Positions 8,666-17,000 of a stretch of DNA of 64,000 nt are shown here, piece by piece. The first letter of the stretch is position 1. The number at the start of each line of letters is the position of its first letter. The translations under genes and the position numbers were made by a program. The DNA is from Mycolicibacter arupensis. GTDB taxonomy: Bacteria; Actinomycetota; Actinomycetes; Mycobacteriales; Mycobacteriaceae. Where the stretch lies: assembly GCF_002086515.1 (NCBI RefSeq), contig NZ_MVHH01000002.1:62001-126000 (forward strand), written 5' to 3'. The notes beneath the pieces are model-generated. The model saw only the letters and a program-made list of their open reading frames with translations, made no database searches and had not been told where the DNA came from.

Positions 8666-9277
8666 ATGGCTTCCCCGCGGAAGACCCCATGGGAGACGGT
8701 GCAACGGTTTGCCGAGAACCTGGTGTTCAACGAAGCCCCCCGGATCATCCGGCAACTCGAGCAGGCGCCGGCGGTGCAGCAGCGCATCCAGCGCGGCATC
8801 GAACAGGGCATCAAGATGGGACTGGAGATCCTCAACGGCTCCTCGGCCGAGCCGGCATCGATCCCCGCGGGGCGCCCCGTGACCCAGAACAGCGTTCCCA
8901 CCGCGCACCGTGCACGCCGGATCAGCTACGCCCCTGACCTCAACGGCCGCGCCGACCCCGGCGAGATCGTCTGGACCTGGGTGGCCTACGAGGACGAACC
9001 CGACCAGGGCAAAGACCGACCGGTGTTGGTGGTCGGACGCGACCGCGACACCCTGTTGGGCCTGATGCTGTCCAGCCAAGAACGGCATGCCGAGGATACG
9101 AACTGGGTCGGCATCGGCGCCGGAAGCTGGGACGAATCCCAACGACTCAGCTGGGTGCGGCTCGACCGGGTTCTCGATGTGCCCGAGGAATCGATTCGTC
9201 GCGAGGGCGCGATCCTGGCCCGCCCGGTCTTCGAGGTGGTCGCCGGCCGACTGCGCTGCGATTACTCGTGGAGCTGA
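8666..9277 (+). CDS. PemK/MazF-like domain protein (Rv2405 family)
   Basis: 203 aa. Residues 1-~55 are helical and amphipathic (VQRFAENLVFNEAPRIIRQL...), followed by a Pro/Ala linker. From about residue 95 the chain GEIVWTWVAYEDEP...DRPVLVVGRD matches the PemK/MazF fold (toxin-like, RNA-binding SH3-type barrel), continuing to EGAILARPVFEVV. No antitoxin gene precedes it: the upstream gene is divergent and unrelated. So it is likely a chromosomal domesticated family member, not a classical toxin. It ends directly against the convergent CBS gene. Confidence 0.8.
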   Translation: MASPRKTPWETVQRFAENLVFNEAPRIIRQLEQAPAVQQRIQRGIEQGIKMGLEILNGSSAEPASIPAGRPVTQNSVPTAHRARRISYAPDLNGRADPGEIVWTWVAYEDEPDQGKDRPVLVVGRDRDTLLGLMLSSQERHAEDTNWVGIGAGSWDESQRLSWVRLDRVLDVPEESIRREGAILARPVFEVVAGRLRCDYSWS

Positions 9278-9706
9278 CTAGCCCTGGCTGATGTAGGAAC
9301 GCAGCGCGGCGTGCTCGGCCTGCAACTCCTCCATCCGCGACTTGACGACGTCGCCGATGCTGACGATCCCGGCCAGTCGACCGTTCTCGAGCACCGGTAT
9401 GTGACGGGCACGCTGCTCGGTCATCAGCATGCTGACGTCATCGGCGGAGTCGGTCTTGCTGCAGGTCGCCACGAGCCGGGTCATGATCGCCGAGACCGGC
9501 CGGGCCAGCAGGCTGGCGCCGTGGACGTGCAGCTGGCGCACCACGTCACGTTCGGAGGCCAGCCCTTCGAGCCCGTCGCCTCCGATCACCACCATGGCTC
9601 CGATGTTGTGCTCCGCCAGGCCGGCGAGTAACTCCATGACCGTGGCATCGGGGTGAATCGTCACCACCGCCGCACCCTTGTTCCGCAATACATCCGCGAT
9701 CCGCAT
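9278..9706 (-). CDS. Tandem CBS-domain protein (Rv2406c family)
   Basis: 142-aa cytoplasmic protein made of two CBS motifs: VLRNKGAAVVTIHPDATVMELLAGLAEHNIGAMVV and the second around PVSAIMTRLVATCSKTDSADDVSMLMTEQRARHIPVLENGRLAGIVSIGDVV. Such free-standing CBS pairs bind adenosyl ligands (AMP, ATP or SAM) and act as sensors. In M. tuberculosis relatives belong to the dormancy-associated set, but no DosR box was identified here. It faces the PemK-like gene tail to tail with no intergenic bases, and is divergent from RNase Z. Confidence 0.88.
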   Translation of the reverse strand: MRIADVLRNKGAAVVTIHPDATVMELLAGLAEHNIGAMVVIGGDGLEGLASERDVVRQLHVHGASLLARPVSAIMTRLVATCSKTDSADDVSMLMTEQRARHIPVLENGRLAGIVSIGDVVKSRMEELQAEHAALRSYISQG

Positions 9707-9832
9707 CGAAGCCTCCCGCCGCAGTGATCTGCTTCACACCAGGCTAGGCCATTTGGCAGAACAGGGGGCGCCGAAAACAAAACTCCGCCGATCGCCTGGT
9801 ATCGGACCCACTTCTGTGGCATATGTGACGTC

Positions 9833-10690
9833 ATGACCATCGAGATCACCCTGCTGGGGACCGGAAGCCCGATCCCCGACCCGAACCGTGCCGGACCGTC
9901 GACCCTGATCCGAGCCGGCGGCCAGCAATTGCTGGTCGACTGCGGACGGGGGGTCTTGCAACGTCTGGCGGCAGCGGGAGCCGGCGCCAGCGGCCTGTCG
10001 GCGCTGCTGCTCACGCACCTGCACAGCGACCACATTGCCGATCTGGGCGACCTGCTGATCACCCGATGGGTCACCACCTTCACCCCCGACGCGCCCCCGC
10101 TGCCGATCATCGGACCACCCGGCACGGCCGAGGTCGTGGAGGCGACCCTGCGCGTATTCAGCCGCGACATCGGCTACCGCATTGCCCATCACGACGATCT
10201 GAACGCCCCACCACCGGTCGACGTGCAGGAGTACACCGAGGGCCAGGTGTGGGATCGCGGTGGAGTGCGGATCTCGGTGGCCCCCACCGACCACCGTCCG
10301 GTGACGCCGACCATCGGGTTCCGGATCGAGCACACCGATGATGACGGGACCGCCTCGGTGGTGATGGCCGGCGACACCGTGCCCTGTGCTGGGCTCGATG
10401 AACTGGCCGCCGGCGCCGACGCCCTGGTGCACACCGTGATCCGCAACGACCTCATCGAGGCACTGCCCCAACAGCGGATCCGCGACATCTGCGACTACCA
10501 CTCGTCGGTGGCTCAAGCTGCCGAAACCGCCAGCCGGGCGGGCGTGGGCACCCTGGTGCTGACCCATTACGTGCCCGCCCTGGTGCCCGGCCAGGAGGAG
10601 CAGTGGCGGGCGCTGGCCGCAGCGGAGTTCGACGGCCCGATCGAGCTGGGCAATGACTTGCATCGCGTGGAGGTGACCGCCCGCCGCTGA
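9833..10690 (+). CDS. rnz: RNase Z-type metallo-beta-lactamase (Rv2407 family)
   Basis: 285-aa two-zinc hydrolase expected to cut 3' trailers from tRNA precursors. The zinc ligands are visible: THLHSDH at residues 61-67, H154 in PTDHRP, D181 in MAGDTVP and H245 in LTHYVP; H223 in DYHSS also belongs to the active site. It lacks the long flexible arm of E. coli-type enzymes between the second and third motifs. Some relatives are annotated arylsulfatase, so substrate is inferred. ATG at 9833. It reads towards rpsT, about 100 bp downstream. Confidence 0.87.
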   Translation: MTIEITLLGTGSPIPDPNRAGPSTLIRAGGQQLLVDCGRGVLQRLAAAGAGASGLSALLLTHLHSDHIADLGDLLITRWVTTFTPDAPPLPIIGPPGTAEVVEATLRVFSRDIGYRIAHHDDLNAPPPVDVQEYTEGQVWDRGGVRISVAPTDHRPVTPTIGFRIEHTDDDGTASVVMAGDTVPCAGLDELAAGADALVHTVIRNDLIEALPQQRIRDICDYHSSVAQAAETASRAGVGTLVLTHYVPALVPGQEEQWRALAAAEFDGPIELGNDLHRVEVTARR

Positions 10691-10790
10691 GGCGAGTTGG
10701 GGAGTTGCCAGACCTGCTGCTACCCTGAACAGCTGTTGCTCCCGCGTCGGGAGGCAAACCCAACTCAAGCTTTTGCGAAGGAATTACTCC

Positions 10791-11051
10791 GTGGCCAACA
10801 TCAAGTCGCAGGTGAAGCGCAACCGGACCAACGAGCAGGCCCGGCTGCGCAACCAGTCGGTGAAGTCGGCGGTGCGCACCGCGATCCGTGCCTTCCGCGA
10901 GGCCGCCGCAGCCGGCGACAAGGACAAGGCCGGCGAGTTGCTGGTCGCGACCAGCCGGAAGCTGGACAAGGCGGCCACCAAGGGCGTCATCCACAAGAAC
11001 CAGGCCGCCAACAAGAAGTCGGCATTGGCGAAGGCGCTCAACCAGCTCTGA
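10791..11051 (+). CDS. rpsT: 30S ribosomal protein S20
   Basis: Basic, all-helical 86-aa protein that binds 16S rRNA ([20 protein letters not shown]; ends [13 protein letters not shown]). The start is GTG at 10791 with AAGGA eight bases before it; the upstream in-frame start at 10773 would add residues foreign to the family. A strong terminator follows, and the gene is convergent with holA, as in M. tuberculosis (Rv2412). Confidence 0.97.
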   Translation: MANIKSQVKRNRTNEQARLRNQSVKSAVRTAIRAFREAAAAGDKDKAGELLVATSRKLDKAATKGVIHKNQAANKKSALAKALNQL

Positions 11052-11076
11052 CGCAGCGGGTTATCCGCACACACCG

Positions 11077-11108
11077 GCCCCTGATTGCCTCGGCGAACAG
11101 GGGCTTTT
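11077..11108 (+). terminator. Intrinsic terminator after rpsT
   Basis: Perfect stem GCCCCTG (11077-11083) / CAGGGGC (11098-11104) with a 14-base loop, followed by TTTT. It lies between the convergent rpsT and holA and could serve rpsT mainly. Confidence 0.85.
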
Positions 11109-11122
11109 GTGTTGGCCGCCGA

Positions 11123-12085
11123 TCAGTGGGCGGCCAGCTCGGCCACCCCGCGGACCGCGGCCTCCAATGCATAGTCGGCATCGGCCGCGGCGCCCTTGAC
11201 GTCGGCGTTGAGGGCCGCCACCAGCCGCACCGCGGCGGCAACGGACTCCGGCGACCAGTATCGGCACTGCTTCTGTGCCTTCTGCACCCGCCAGGGCGGC
11301 ATCCCCAATTCACCGGCCAACCGGTAGGGATCGCCGGACTTGGCGCGCACCCGGGCAATGGTGTGTACCGCCTCGGCCAGCGCGTCGGCCAACACCACAT
11401 GCGGTTCCCCGCGGATCATCGCCCAGCGCAGCGCCTCGGTGGCACCGGCGACGTCGCCGACGACGGCCCGATCGGCCACGTCAAACCCTTTCACCTCGGC
11501 TTTGCCGCTGTGGTAGCGGCGGACCGCCACGGCATCGACGTGCCCACCGGTGTCGGCGACCAGCTGCGAGCACGCCGACGCCAGCTCACGGATGTCTGAG
11601 CCCACTGCGTCCAGCAGCGCCGTCACGCAGGCGTCATCGACTCGGACCTTGAGGCCGCGGAACTCGGCCCGGACGAAGTCGGCGCGCTCCGAGGCTTTGG
11701 TGATGCGGGCGCAGGCGTGTACCTGCGCGCCGAGTTCGCGCAATTGTCCGGCCAGCGCCTTGGCCCGCCCCGCGCCGGAGTGCACCACCACCAGAACCGT
11801 GCCCAGCGGAACGTCCTCGGCGGTGGCTGCGATCAGCGCGACGGCGTCCTTGCCCGCCTCCGCCGCCGCCTCAAGCACCACCACCCGCTCGTCGGCGAAC
11901 AGCGACGGACTGAGCAGCTCAGCGAGCTCTCCCGCCTCGACCTCACCGGCCCGCAGCCGGTCCACCGGAATGTCGATGCTGCCGGCCTGCGCGCGCACCG
12001 CGGCCACCACCTGGCCCACGGCCCGTTCGACCAGCAGTTCCTCATCCCCGAGGATCAGATGCAACGGCGAAACCGATTGGCCCAC
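11123..12085 (-). CDS. holA: DNA polymerase III subunit delta
   Basis: 320-aa clamp-loader subunit that opens the beta clamp. Family features: [16 protein letters not shown] at the N-terminus (degenerate nucleotide fold), [43 protein letters not shown] in the lid region, and the collar domain with [24 protein letters not shown] start at 12085. Twelve bases separate it from the comEC stop, so it is the last gene of comEA-comEC-holA (Rv2415c-Rv2413c order). Confidence 0.94.
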   Translation of the reverse strand: MGQSVSPLHLILGDEELLVERAVGQVVAAVRAQAGSIDIPVDRLRAGEVEAGELAELLSPSLFADERVVVLEAAAEAGKDAVALIAATAEDVPLGTVLVVVHSGAGRAKALAGQLRELGAQVHACARITKASERADFVRAEFRGLKVRVDDACVTALLDAVGSDIRELASACSQLVADTGGHVDAVAVRRYHSGKAEVKGFDVADRAVVGDVAGATEALRWAMIRGEPHVVLADALAEAVHTIARVRAKSGDPYRLAGELGMPPWRVQKAQKQCRYWSPESVAAAVRLVAALNADVKGAAADADYALEAAVRGVAELAAH

Positions 12086-12097
12086 CCGGCAATCGTG

Positions 12098-13660
12098 TCA
12101 CGGTGCGCCGACACCCGCCCACGCGGTCAACATCTCAGCGGCAGACCACGCCAGCAGGCACAGCGTCAGCCCCGCCAGCACCCGGCGGCACCAGGGCCAT
12201 CGCCAACTCACCACCACGAGGACGGCACCGACGCCGACCCCGGCTACTCCGGCCGCGCCCGCAGGCACCGCAACGGTGGCGGCCGGAACCGCCCCCGCCC
12301 ACTGCGCGACGCGGCACACCCACCACAGTTCGGGTCCGGTGAAGCGAATCAGCAGGTCCGCACCCGTCGGCCACCACACGCACAGCACCGCGGCGGCGCT
12401 GCCCAGCACCGTGATCGGTGCGACCAGTGCCGCCACCGCCAGGTTGGCCGCAGTGCTGACCAGACTGAGCCTGCCGGAGATGCCGGCGATCAGGGGCGCG
12501 GTGACCAGATTGGCGGCCCAGGCAACGCAGAGCGCGGCGGCAATTGGCCGGGGCCACCCGCGGGCCACCAACCGACTTGTCCACACCGGAGCGATCAGCA
12601 CCAGTGCCGCGGTGGCGACCACCGACAGCGCGAACCCGACATCGACGGCCAGGTGTGGGGCCAACGCCAGCAGCACCAGCACACTGGCAGCCAGGCTCGG
12701 CACCGCCTGACGACTGCGCGCGGAGAGCACGCCCAGCAGGGCGACTGCGCCCATCACCGCCGCCCGCAACACACTGGCCGTCGGCTGGACGACGATCACG
12801 AATGCCACCAGCGTTCCAGCGGCCAACACTGCCGCCATGCGTGGGCCGATCAGCCGCGCGGAGAACAACACCGCGCCACAGACGATCGTCACGTTGGCGC
12901 CGGAGACCGCCATCAGGTGTGTGAGCCCCGCGGCCCGAAAGTCGCGCCCGGTGGCGGCGGTGATCGCCGTGGTATCGCCGAGCACCAAGGCGGGCAGCAG
13001 CCGGGCCTGCTCGGTGGGTAGTACTCGCGCAGCGGCGTCCGCGAACCGGGTCCGGACCCGATGCGCTGCCCGTGCCACCGCTCCGGGCGGGCCGCGCACC
13101 GCGGCCCCGCTTGCCGTGAGCACCGCCACCGTCAGGTCACGGCGGGCCGGGCGGGAGACGCGGGCGCGAAACGCCGTCGACTGACCGACCATCACCTCAC
13201 CGAAATCCGAACCGGAGGCGAACACCACGACCCGGCCGGTGGCAGCGGCATCGTCGACACGGCGCAGGGTGGCGCGGAACATCACCCGCCGGGCCCCGGC
13301 CGCCAGCGGACTCTCGGTCGGAGTGACTGTCACCGACACCGTAGTGCCGAACACCGCGCTGATCGGGTGTTGGTCAACGGCCGCGGTACGCAGCGCGACG
13401 GCCCACCCGAAGCCCATTCCTGTCAACGACGCCGCGGCAGCCACGGCACCGGCCAGGCGCAGGCGGGGTCTCCCGATCCGCCCACCGTGCCGGCGTACCG
13501 CGACGGCGCTGGCACCCAGCAGGGCGCACAGAACGGCCAGTGCCGCGCCGATTCGCCATTGGATGCCGGCCGCGGTGACAAGCCAGCCGGCCAGGGCCGC
13601 CGGTACCAGCCGGATATCGAGCCGGGTGGCCTGGTCCGGTGTGGCGGCTGGCGGCGTCAC
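12098..13660 (-). CDS. comEC: ComEC/Rec2-type competence membrane channel, without hydrolase domain
   Basis: 520-aa polytopic protein. It begins with hydrophobic helices (AALAGWLVTAAGI), has the extracytoplasmic OB-like segment around VSVTVTPTESPLAAGARRVMF, and then the ComEC core: TGRDFRAAGLTHLMAVSGANV, LRAAVMGAVALLG and a long run of membrane helices to the C-terminus. It would carry single-stranded DNA across the membrane with ComEA. Unlike full-length ComEC of about 750 aa, it lacks the C-terminal metallo-beta-lactamase domain, as does the M. tuberculosis protein (Rv2414c, similar length). It starts two bases after comEA. Confidence 0.92.
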   Translation of the reverse strand: MTPPAATPDQATRLDIRLVPAALAGWLVTAAGIQWRIGAALAVLCALLGASAVAVRRHGGRIGRPRLRLAGAVAAAASLTGMGFGWAVALRTAAVDQHPISAVFGTTVSVTVTPTESPLAAGARRVMFRATLRRVDDAAATGRVVVFASGSDFGEVMVGQSTAFRARVSRPARRDLTVAVLTASGAAVRGPPGAVARAAHRVRTRFADAAARVLPTEQARLLPALVLGDTTAITAATGRDFRAAGLTHLMAVSGANVTIVCGAVLFSARLIGPRMAAVLAAGTLVAFVIVVQPTASVLRAAVMGAVALLGVLSARSRQAVPSLAASVLVLLALAPHLAVDVGFALSVVATAALVLIAPVWTSRLVARGWPRPIAAALCVAWAANLVTAPLIAGISGRLSLVSTAANLAVAALVAPITVLGSAAAVLCVWWPTGADLLIRFTGPELWWVCRVAQWAGAVPAATVAVPAGAAGVAGVGVGAVLVVVSWRWPWCRRVLAGLTLCLLAWSAAEMLTAWAGVGAP

Positions 13661-13662
13661 CC

Positions 13663-14511
13663 CTAGACACGAACCAGGGCGCGCAGCTTGTCCAGCCGCG
13701 CCGGGCCGATCCCGTCGACGTCCCCGAGCTGGTCGACCCGGGTGAACTTGCCATGAGTGTCGCGCCAGGCCACGATCGCCGCCGCGGTCACCGGCCCCAC
13801 CCCGGGCAGGGCATCGAGCTGCTCCACCGTGGCGGTGTTGAGGTTGACCGGCTCATGTCGGTCAGCGGAAGTGGGCTCGGCGGGCGCGGTGCTGGTGCGG
13901 GGCGCCTCTGCAGCCGGCGTCCCTGCCCCGATCGAGCTGCCCAATACCGGCGGCCCCGCCGGCGGGGCCAGCCCGACCACGATCTGTTCACCGTCGGCCA
14001 GGGGCCGGGCCAGGTTCAAGCCGATGGTGTCCGCGCCATCGAGGGCACCTCCGGCCGCGCTCAGTGCATCGGCGATACGGGATCCGGGCGGCAACGTCGC
14101 CAACCCCGGCTTGTGCACCAAACCGACCACGCTGACCACGACCTGCTCAGCGGACGCAGCCGCGGCGACGTCGGCCGCCTCCTCGGCGGGCGGGCTGGCG
14201 GTCGCAACCATCTCCACTGGAGGCAGTTTGGCGCTGGTCACCGGCGCGGGCTTATCTCGCAGCACGGTGAAGACCGTGATGAGCACCGCCACCGCGGCGA
14301 TCAGCGCCAAGGCCATCGCCCCGGCCCGGCCCGGGTCGGCCCGCACTGCGGCCAGCCAGCCCGCATCGGCAGCACCATCGGGCAGCCAGCGCGGCAGCAA
14401 CGAATTCGCGTCGGCTTCGTCATCGGCCTCGGCGAGGTGTTCACCGTGCTCGGGTTCCGCCAGCAGGCCGAGCCGACGCTGCAGCCGCTCACCGGGTAGT
14501 TCTGTTGCCAT
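13663..14511 (-). CDS. comEA: ComEA-like DNA-binding protein (SLBB + helix-hairpin-helix)
   Basis: 282 aa. Cytoplasmic N-terminus MATELPGERLQRRLGLL, one membrane span (GAMALALIAAVAVLITVFTV) near residue 70-90, an SLBB-like domain (VVVSVVGLVHKPGLATLPPGSRIADALSAAGG), an Ala/Pro/Thr linker, and two C-terminal HhH motifs starting VNLNTATVEQLDALPGVGPV that bind double-stranded DNA outside the membrane. ATG at 14511 is preferred; upstream in-frame starts would add about 145 residues without family support. First gene of the comEA-comEC-holA operon. Natural competence in mycobacteria is not established. Confidence 0.92.
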   Translation of the reverse strand: MATELPGERLQRRLGLLAEPEHGEHLAEADDEADANSLLPRWLPDGAADAGWLAAVRADPGRAGAMALALIAAVAVLITVFTVLRDKPAPVTSAKLPPVEMVATASPPAEEAADVAAAASAEQVVVSVVGLVHKPGLATLPPGSRIADALSAAGGALDGADTIGLNLARPLADGEQIVVGLAPPAGPPVLGSSIGAGTPAAEAPRTSTAPAEPTSADRHEPVNLNTATVEQLDALPGVGPVTAAAIVAWRDTHGKFTRVDQLGDVDGIGPARLDKLRALVRV

Positions 14512-14712
14512 GCGCCGACGGTAGGTGCCGGGACCGTCGGAGCAGCTCGTCCAGCGGCCGATCCGAAGCGGTCTGTGGATCAACCGGCGACTGTGCGCAA
14601 ACCACCGGGTTGGGGGCAGCCACGCGCGGCAAGCCCTCCCCCGCGGCACCGTGGGAGAGCCGATTAGGGTGCATACCAACCGTGAGTTCACCCAACCAAC
14701 CGGGAGGTCGAC

Positions 14713-15873
14713 GTGAGACTGGCATTGACCACGGAGGAGGCCGCATTCCGCGATGAAATGCGGACTTTCTTCACCACCGAGATCCCCGCTGACATCCGCG
14801 AACGCAGTCATGCCGGCCATTCGATCTTCCCTGACGACATCGTCACCACCCAGCGGATCCTCAACGCCAACGGGCTTGCAGTACCGAACTGGCCGGTCGA
14901 GTGGGGCGGCAAGGACTGGACACCGACCCAGCACCAGATCTGGCACGACGAGATGAGCCTGGCCTCGGTGCCCGAACCGCTGACCTTCAACGCCAAGATG
15001 GTCGGCCCGGTGATCGCGGAGTTCGGTTCCCAGGAGATCAAGGAACGCTTCCTACCCGCCACCGCCAACCTGGACATCTGGTGGTGCCAGGGCTTTTCCG
15101 AGCCCGAAGCCGGCTCCGACCTGGCCGGCCTGCGCACCACGGCGGTGCGCGACGGTGACAGCTACATCGTCAACGGCCAGAAGACCTGGACCACGCTCGG
15201 CCAGTACGCCGACTGGATCTTCTGCCTGGTACGCACCGATCCGCAGGCACCCAAGAAGCAGGCCGGTATCTCCTTCCTGCTGTTCCGTGTCGACACTCCG
15301 GGTGTCACGATGCGGCCGATCAAGCTGATCGACGGCGGCTACGAAGTCAACGAGGTGTTCTTCTCCGACGTGCGGGTGCCCGCTGACCAGCTGGTCGGCG
15401 AGGAGAACCACGGCTGGACCTACGCGAAGTTCCTGCTGGGCAATGAGCGGACCGGGATCGCCGGGGTGACTCACACCAAGGTGCGCGTGGCCGAACTCAA
15501 GGAACGCGCCAAGGCGCTGGGAGCACTCGATGATCCGCTGTTCGCCGCGCGGGTCGCCGAACTCGAAAACGATCTGTTGGCGCTGGAGCTCACCCAGATG
15601 CGCGTGTCCAGCGGTTCTGCCGACGGCAAGCCGAGCCCGGCCTCGTCGGTGCTCAAGTTGCGGGGCAGTCAGCTGCAGCAGACTGCTACCGAGCTGTTCG
15701 TGGAACTGGCCGGCCCGGACGCCCTGCCGTTCGAGGTGGGAGACGGCATCGGCACGCCCGCCTGGGCACAGGATGCGGCACCGAGGTACCTGAACTACCG
15801 CAAGACCTCGATCTACGGCGGTAGCAACGAGGTTCAGCGCACCATCATCGCGTCGACCATTCTCGGCCTTTAG
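14713..15873 (+). CDS. Acyl-CoA dehydrogenase, large subunit of a probable heteromeric pair
   Basis: 386-aa FAD enzyme for the first beta-oxidation-type step. Motifs: WWCQGFSEPEAGSDLAGL (flavin/substrate region), VNGQKTWTTLGQYADW, and the C-terminal IYGGSNEVQRTIIA. The position that holds the catalytic Glu in MCAD (YEG) is Gly here. GTG at 14713 has GGGAGG five bases upstream. It overlaps no gene but is followed immediately by a second acyl-CoA dehydrogenase, an arrangement seen for alpha2beta2 enzymes such as steroid side-chain ChsE pairs and PimC/PimD. Substrate unknown. The pair is absent between comEA and eis in M. tuberculosis. Confidence 0.9.
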   Translation: MRLALTTEEAAFRDEMRTFFTTEIPADIRERSHAGHSIFPDDIVTTQRILNANGLAVPNWPVEWGGKDWTPTQHQIWHDEMSLASVPEPLTFNAKMVGPVIAEFGSQEIKERFLPATANLDIWWCQGFSEPEAGSDLAGLRTTAVRDGDSYIVNGQKTWTTLGQYADWIFCLVRTDPQAPKKQAGISFLLFRVDTPGVTMRPIKLIDGGYEVNEVFFSDVRVPADQLVGEENHGWTYAKFLLGNERTGIAGVTHTKVRVAELKERAKALGALDDPLFAARVAELENDLLALELTQMRVSSGSADGKPSPASSVLKLRGSQLQQTATELFVELAGPDALPFEVGDGIGTPAWAQDAAPRYLNYRKTSIYGGSNEVQRTIIASTILGL

Positions 15874-15887
15874 GAGGTATGACGGCC

Positions 15888-16997
15888 ATGGACTTTCAAC
15901 TCAGCGACGAGCAGGTTCTGCTGCGCGACACCACACGTTCGATGTTGTCGGGCTACGACACCGAGACCCGCAACAAGGTCATCGAGACCGAACCCGGCTT
16001 CAACCCCGAGGTATGGAAACAGCTGGCAGAGGTGGGCATTCTCGGTCTGGGTTTCGACCCGGAGGAGTCGGGCCCGCTGGAGGTCATGGTGGTGCTCACC
16101 GAGATCGGTCGCCGGCTGGCCCCGGAACCCGTCGTGCACGGCGCGCTCGGACCGGGCGCGCTGATCGTCGAGCGCGGTGACGCGCAGCAGCGTGCACTGC
16201 TTGACTCCGTAGCCGAAGGGGACCACGTCCTGGCCTTCGCCCACACCGAACCCGGGATGCGCGGCACCACTCCCGTGGTAACCACAACCGCCGTCCCACA
16301 GGGCGACTCGTGGCGGCTGAGCGGACGCAAGAACCCGGTCCTGACCGGAGATCGCGCCGACACCCTGGTGGTCAGCGCCGCGTTGCCGGACGGCGGGACG
16401 GGCCTGTTCCTGGTCGACGGCGGCGCCGACGGCCTGACCCGCCATGGCTACCGGACGTTCGACGGTCAGCGCGGCGCCCAGATCGACCTCGCCGACACCC
16501 CGGCCACCGCGCTCGGCGAGCCGACCGACGCCACAGCGGCAATCGAACGCGCACTCATCCGGATCTCCTCGGCACTGTGCGCCGAGGCGGTCGGGGCCAT
16601 GGAAGAGTCCTTGCGGTTGACCTCCGACTACCTCAAGACGCGCAAGCAGTTCGGGGTCACCCTCAATACGTTCCAGACCCTGACCCAGCGGGCCGCCGAC
16701 ATGTACGTGTCCCTGGAGCTCGCGCGCAGCATGAGCATGTACGCGGCGATGTCGCTCGCCGACGACAACTACGACCCGCTGATCGCCGCCCGTGCCAAGC
16801 TGCAGGTCGGCCGGTCCGGGCGGCATATCGCCCAGGAGGCCATCCAGCTGCACGGCGGGATCGGGGTGACCTGGGAATACCCGGTCGGCCACTACGCGGC
16901 CCGACTCACCGCGATCGAGCACACCCTGGGGTCTTCGCAGGACCAGCTGCGCGTCCTGATCGACAACGTGGGCGGCTACGGCCTGGCCAAGCTGTAG
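15888..16997 (+). CDS. Acyl-CoA dehydrogenase, small subunit of a probable heteromeric pair
   Basis: 369 aa beginning MDFQLSDEQVLLRDTTRSML, the usual start of this subfamily. It has a shortened middle domain, then LKTRKQFGVTLNTFQTLTQRAADM and the C-terminal AIQLHGGIGVTWEYPVGHYAARL. The AGGAGG site overlaps the TAG of the preceding gene; ATG 15888 is ten bases from it, while ATG 15879 is one base from it and adds only three residues. It probably forms an alpha2beta2 complex with the upstream subunit. It converges with eis, separated by only three bases. Confidence 0.88.
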   Translation: MDFQLSDEQVLLRDTTRSMLSGYDTETRNKVIETEPGFNPEVWKQLAEVGILGLGFDPEESGPLEVMVVLTEIGRRLAPEPVVHGALGPGALIVERGDAQQRALLDSVAEGDHVLAFAHTEPGMRGTTPVVTTTAVPQGDSWRLSGRKNPVLTGDRADTLVVSAALPDGGTGLFLVDGGADGLTRHGYRTFDGQRGAQIDLADTPATALGEPTDATAAIERALIRISSALCAEAVGAMEESLRLTSDYLKTRKQFGVTLNTFQTLTQRAADMYVSLELARSMSMYAAMSLADDNYDPLIAARAKLQVGRSGRHIAQEAIQLHGGIGVTWEYPVGHYAARLTAIEHTLGSSQDQLRVLIDNVGGYGLAKL

Positions 16998-17000
16998 CCC

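Noticed and set aside
8666..9706. Toxin-antitoxin pair formed by the PemK-like and CBS genes
   Set aside because: The genes are convergent, and the CBS protein does not resemble an antitoxin.
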